A DNA stretch of 64,000 nt from assembly GCF_000003855.2 (NCBI RefSeq), contig NW_003101682.1, positions 4,513,306 to 4,577,305 on the forward strand, read 5' to 3'. The notes under the pieces are model-generated. The model saw only the letters and a program-made list of their open reading frames with translations. It was not told the origin of the DNA and did no database searches. Within the stretch, counting starts at the first letter, position 1. The number at the start of each line of letters is the position of its first letter. Position numbers and translations under genes: made by a program. This DNA is from Blastomyces gilchristii SLH14081 (Eukaryota; Ascomycota; Eurotiomycetes; Onygenales; Ajellomycetaceae). Shown here piece by piece: positions 60,783 through 64,000 of the stretch.

Positions 60783-63700
60783 ACAATAAAATAACATTAT
60801 TAAAAGATAGTGTATAGCTGTTTTAACAGACTATATCTAATCAATTTCCATCTCTTCATATTCAGATACTTCTGAATTCAATCATTTTCTTATAGCTGCT
60901 TGAGTTTCTGATAGAAAGTTTATTAAGTATTTAATACCTGTCTCAGTTGAGAATAAGAATCTCATATTTAATTGATATAGATCATACTTCTCTTTCAATG
61001 TGACTCTGAGACTATTGTATAATGCACAGTGCATTACAATATACTCAGGATTCTCATTTACATTGCAGAATGAGCATTCTATTGAATCGAATCTATCATC
61101 AAATCTTTGTATATAAGATTTGAAATAGCAATGTCCTAGTTTCAGCTGTATTATAGATGAGAATATTTTCTTTTTACATTTAATTGAACAAGATTTTCAC
61201 TTGGGTTTTGTTTCAAATCTTGAATAATATATACTCTTCTTTTGATTCTGCCAGCTTTCATTTCACTTATCTAAACAAGATTCTTTTATCTTTCTCTTTA
61301 TAAAAGATCAGAACATAATTTTTTGAATAGATCTGCTTAGTTCTGAACCTTTTTTTGCAGCTGAATCAGTCAATTCATTGTCATGAATATTCATATGAGC
61401 AGGGACTTAGTGCAGATGAAGTATCAGATTTGATATTATTCTCTTTTGAATTTTGAAAACAGAGTTTAAGATCAGTTCAAGATTCATTTAATCATTATAA
61501 ATCTGACTATTTCTAACTCTTTTTAAAGCAGCTTGACTATGAGAGAATATTCATATCTCTTTCTAACTATTTTCTCTTTTATAAGATTTTATTTCAATAA
61601 GTTTAAAAGCTTTTACTATTGCAAATAGTTCAGTGTCAAAGACTTCAGATTCACAGTCTAAATTTCAGAAATCTGAGATAAAATTAATATTATCTTCAGT
61701 ATAAGCAATGCCTGCGTCTAATCTATTCAAATTCTCATTTTTTGAGTCTTCTGAATAAATCAGAATAGAGTCTTTTATATTGATTATAGAAATTCTCTTC
61801 AAATGCTGTTCATATTCTTTCTCTTTGAATAGTTCACTTATTTGTAAGTCTATAAGAGATTCAAGCTTTTCTCTTCAGAGAGATAACTTCTCATGATCAA
61901 CTTTTTCAACATTTAAACAAGAAAATTGATTTTTAATCAGTGAGTATAGTCTGTACAGTGAAGAAGACATTTTCTTTGAAGAATTATATTCATTTCAATC
62001 AAGAAATTCATTTCAATTCAGTTCATTTTCAAAGTTAATTAATGAAAATGAAGAAGAGACTCTTTCTCTGATTATATGATTTGAGCTCATCTTTATAACT
62101 CTCAGAGCATAGTTCATACAGGCCTTTTTAAATCTAATAGCAGGAGAGAGAATTGAAGCTTCAATTTTCATTACTTTAATAGAAGATGATTTAAATGCTC
62201 TCAGAATTCTTCTCAAAGCTCTGTTTTACAGACTTTGAAAGAGATCAGTGAAATTTCCTTGATTATTCTATTAAACTTGAACTTCATAATCAGCTACTAA
62301 GATAATACAGACTATATATAACTATCTCATAGCTGGGAAGAACAGATCTCTCTCTGTATTTAATAGTCTGATAATGATGTTCAATAGTCTTTCTGTTTTG
62401 ACAGATCTTTGTTGGATATGATATTTGAACATTCAACTTGGAGTTTGAATCATACTTTCAATCAGTTGACATGTGAAACTGTGTTAATCTCTCTATTAAA
62501 AGAGTTAGGGATAGTTCTTTCTCATTGAATCTAGAAAAGAAATGACTTAACTCAGTTTTATTCATATTAAATTGAATTTGATTGATATCTACTCTAATAA
62601 AGATTTCCTTTACAGCTTTTTCAATCACTTTCAAATTCTCTTTGATATTTTTTAAGCTGTAGACTAGACTAATATCATCTATATAACTCAGAGATCACAC
62701 TATTTTCATATTTCTATCTTTGAATAGATATGCAGTGTATATTACAAATAAAATAAGTGAGATTGAAGATTCTTACAGTACTTCTATTTTTATCTCAGTC
62801 TTGTCTTATTTCATTTCATTAAAGAAAAGTTGTATGATTCTTTTAGACATAAAACAGCTAACTCATTTTATTAGAGAAAGTGATAGTTTTAACATCTTCA
62901 AAGTCTGAATTAAGTTTGACTTTGAAACATGATCAAATGCTTCTTTTATATCAATAAAAACTGCAGTTGAGACCAGATCTTCATACTTTGCTATTTGAAT
63001 ATCATAAATAACTGAGAGAACAGTGTCAATTACAGAATATTGTTTTCTATCTCTTATTTATTTACTGAATAAAAGAGAGTTATTAATAGTGCTTATATAA
63101 GATAGTTAAGTAGCTATTATCTTTTTCAAAATCTTTTCTAGACAGTTTAATACAGATATTACTCTATATAACTTAGAAATTGAAGTTTTTCTATTTGGTT
63201 TTGCAAGGATCACTTCAGTAACTTTTCTTCAGCATTCAGAATGATATTCATTTTTTAAGAGATTAAAAAAGAGCTCAAAATATTCATTCTTTAAGTAGAA
63301 GTATGTATTTTAAATAATTAAGTGATTGATTGAATCAAGCCCTGCAGCATTTTTAACTGAACTTGAGAAGATAGCTGACTCTAATTCATCTTGTGTAAGC
63401 TCAGACTATTCTCAGTCATTTTCATCAATATAGTTATGAAGTAATATATTCTCTTTCTCTGAATCTAAATCTGATGAGTTTTGAAAGAGAATTCTTATAA
63501 AAGCTTGATATTTTTTCTCAAAAGAATTTGCTGTATATGATTCATTCTGAAACTCATATTCTAAGACTGAAAGTTTTGCTATACTTCTTGTTTTAGTATA
63601 GTTGAAAGCTTTAAAAGCTTTCTTTTCTTATACTTCTTTAAGAAATTTGTTTCAGCAGTCTGTTTTAGCTCTTTTAATATCTGAAAAATATTCATTTCTG

Positions 63701-64000
63701 ACATCTTTGAACTCTTTATCAGATATTACATCATTCTTTCAATCTCTTCTTATATTAGCTAATTATTTTCTTTTGGATGTGATATTCTCATTTTATCAAG
63801 GTTTTGAATACTCAGAAGACTTTCTCTTTGAAATATTGTCTTTAACACTTGCTAGAATAATAGATGTAATGAGCTTCACTTCATTCTCAAGCATTTCATT
63901 TGAGATATCTTGATCAGAATTTCAATATATCTCACTCTGTCTTTCAGATTTTAATAGTTTTATGCTTTCTTCAACTGCCTTTCAGTCAGCTTTTTCAAAG
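60783..64000 (-). mobile_element. LINE L9, Tad1-like, cut by LTR D and window edge
   Basis: Starts within the LINE 3' UTR (tail and last 370 bp or so missing, replaced by LTR D). It continues on the minus strand through the C-terminal Cys cluster (near 61060), RNase H (DNELTDSAAKK near 61370-61340), the inter-domain region (62216-62013 open), RT (active-site region near 62690, DDISLVYS-like) and the endonuclease end at 64000. It shares TGA at the same Trp pair near 63793 as L4. LTR D appears to have inserted into it. Confidence 0.88.

Noticed and set aside
1..64000. A mitochondrial origin because of high AT content
   Set aside because: Nuclear-type LINEs, chromodomain gypsy elements, SINEs and hAT-like MITEs fill the window; no mitochondrial genes are present.

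Overview
The window is a wholly repetitive, AT-rich block, most likely from a filamentous ascomycete. This is inferred from Tad1-type LINEs (CCHC ORF1, APE endonuclease, YVDD reverse transcriptase, RNase H, (AAT)n tail), chromodomain-bearing Ty3/gypsy elements, and pervasive C-to-T/G-to-A decay resembling repeat-induced point mutation (RIP). I see no intact host gene, no functional tRNA or rRNA gene and no CRISPR. The short open frames are remnants or shadows of dead transposons.

Layout. 1-105: end of a tRNA-derived SINE (family S1). 106-4059: gypsy E integrase and chromodomain, split by LINE copy L1 (678-2733). 4577-5640: LINE L2. 5668-8460: remnant A3 of gypsy A carrying MITE X1. 8461-11824: gypsy B pol (minus) with an S1 SINE. 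11825-26677: gypsy A holding a SINE-LINE chimera (15536-17415) and an apparently full-length LINE, L4 (18056-25733). 26678-26818: half of MITE X-II. 26827-31728: gypsy C (minus). 31737-32242: MITE X2. 32321-33192: LTR-D fragment joined to a LINE 3' end. 34171-39792: LINE L6 with MITE X3. 39805-42398: gag side of gypsy B with an S1 SINE. 42399-58150: second gypsy A with a large SINE-LINE chimera (45417-50749, containing a 359-N gap) and a third chimera inside its right LTR. 58151-58520: the other half of X-II. 58529-60782: gag and LTR of gypsy D. 60783-64000: LINE L9.

Main results. (1) Target-site duplications (TSDs) at three nested levels (LINE in gypsy A; gypsy A in MITE X-II and in gypsy B; X-II in its host) are paired across the window instead of around each element. 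The simplest explanation is one inversion of about 23-33 kb with both breakpoints inside LINE copies, at about 18-22.6 kb and 46.2-50.7 kb. A scaffold misjoin through the N gap is the alternative. (2) Three elements with complete tRNA-type heads and related bodies of about 750 bp are each fused to a differently 5'-truncated LINE and bounded by one TSD. This is a template-switch product comparable to the MINE chimeras described in Magnaporthe. (3) Decay removes CpG and CpC more than CpA, unlike classical Neurospora RIP. (4) The LINE 5' end, rarely copied, has escaped mutation and forms a GC-rich island with 160-bp promoter-like repeats.
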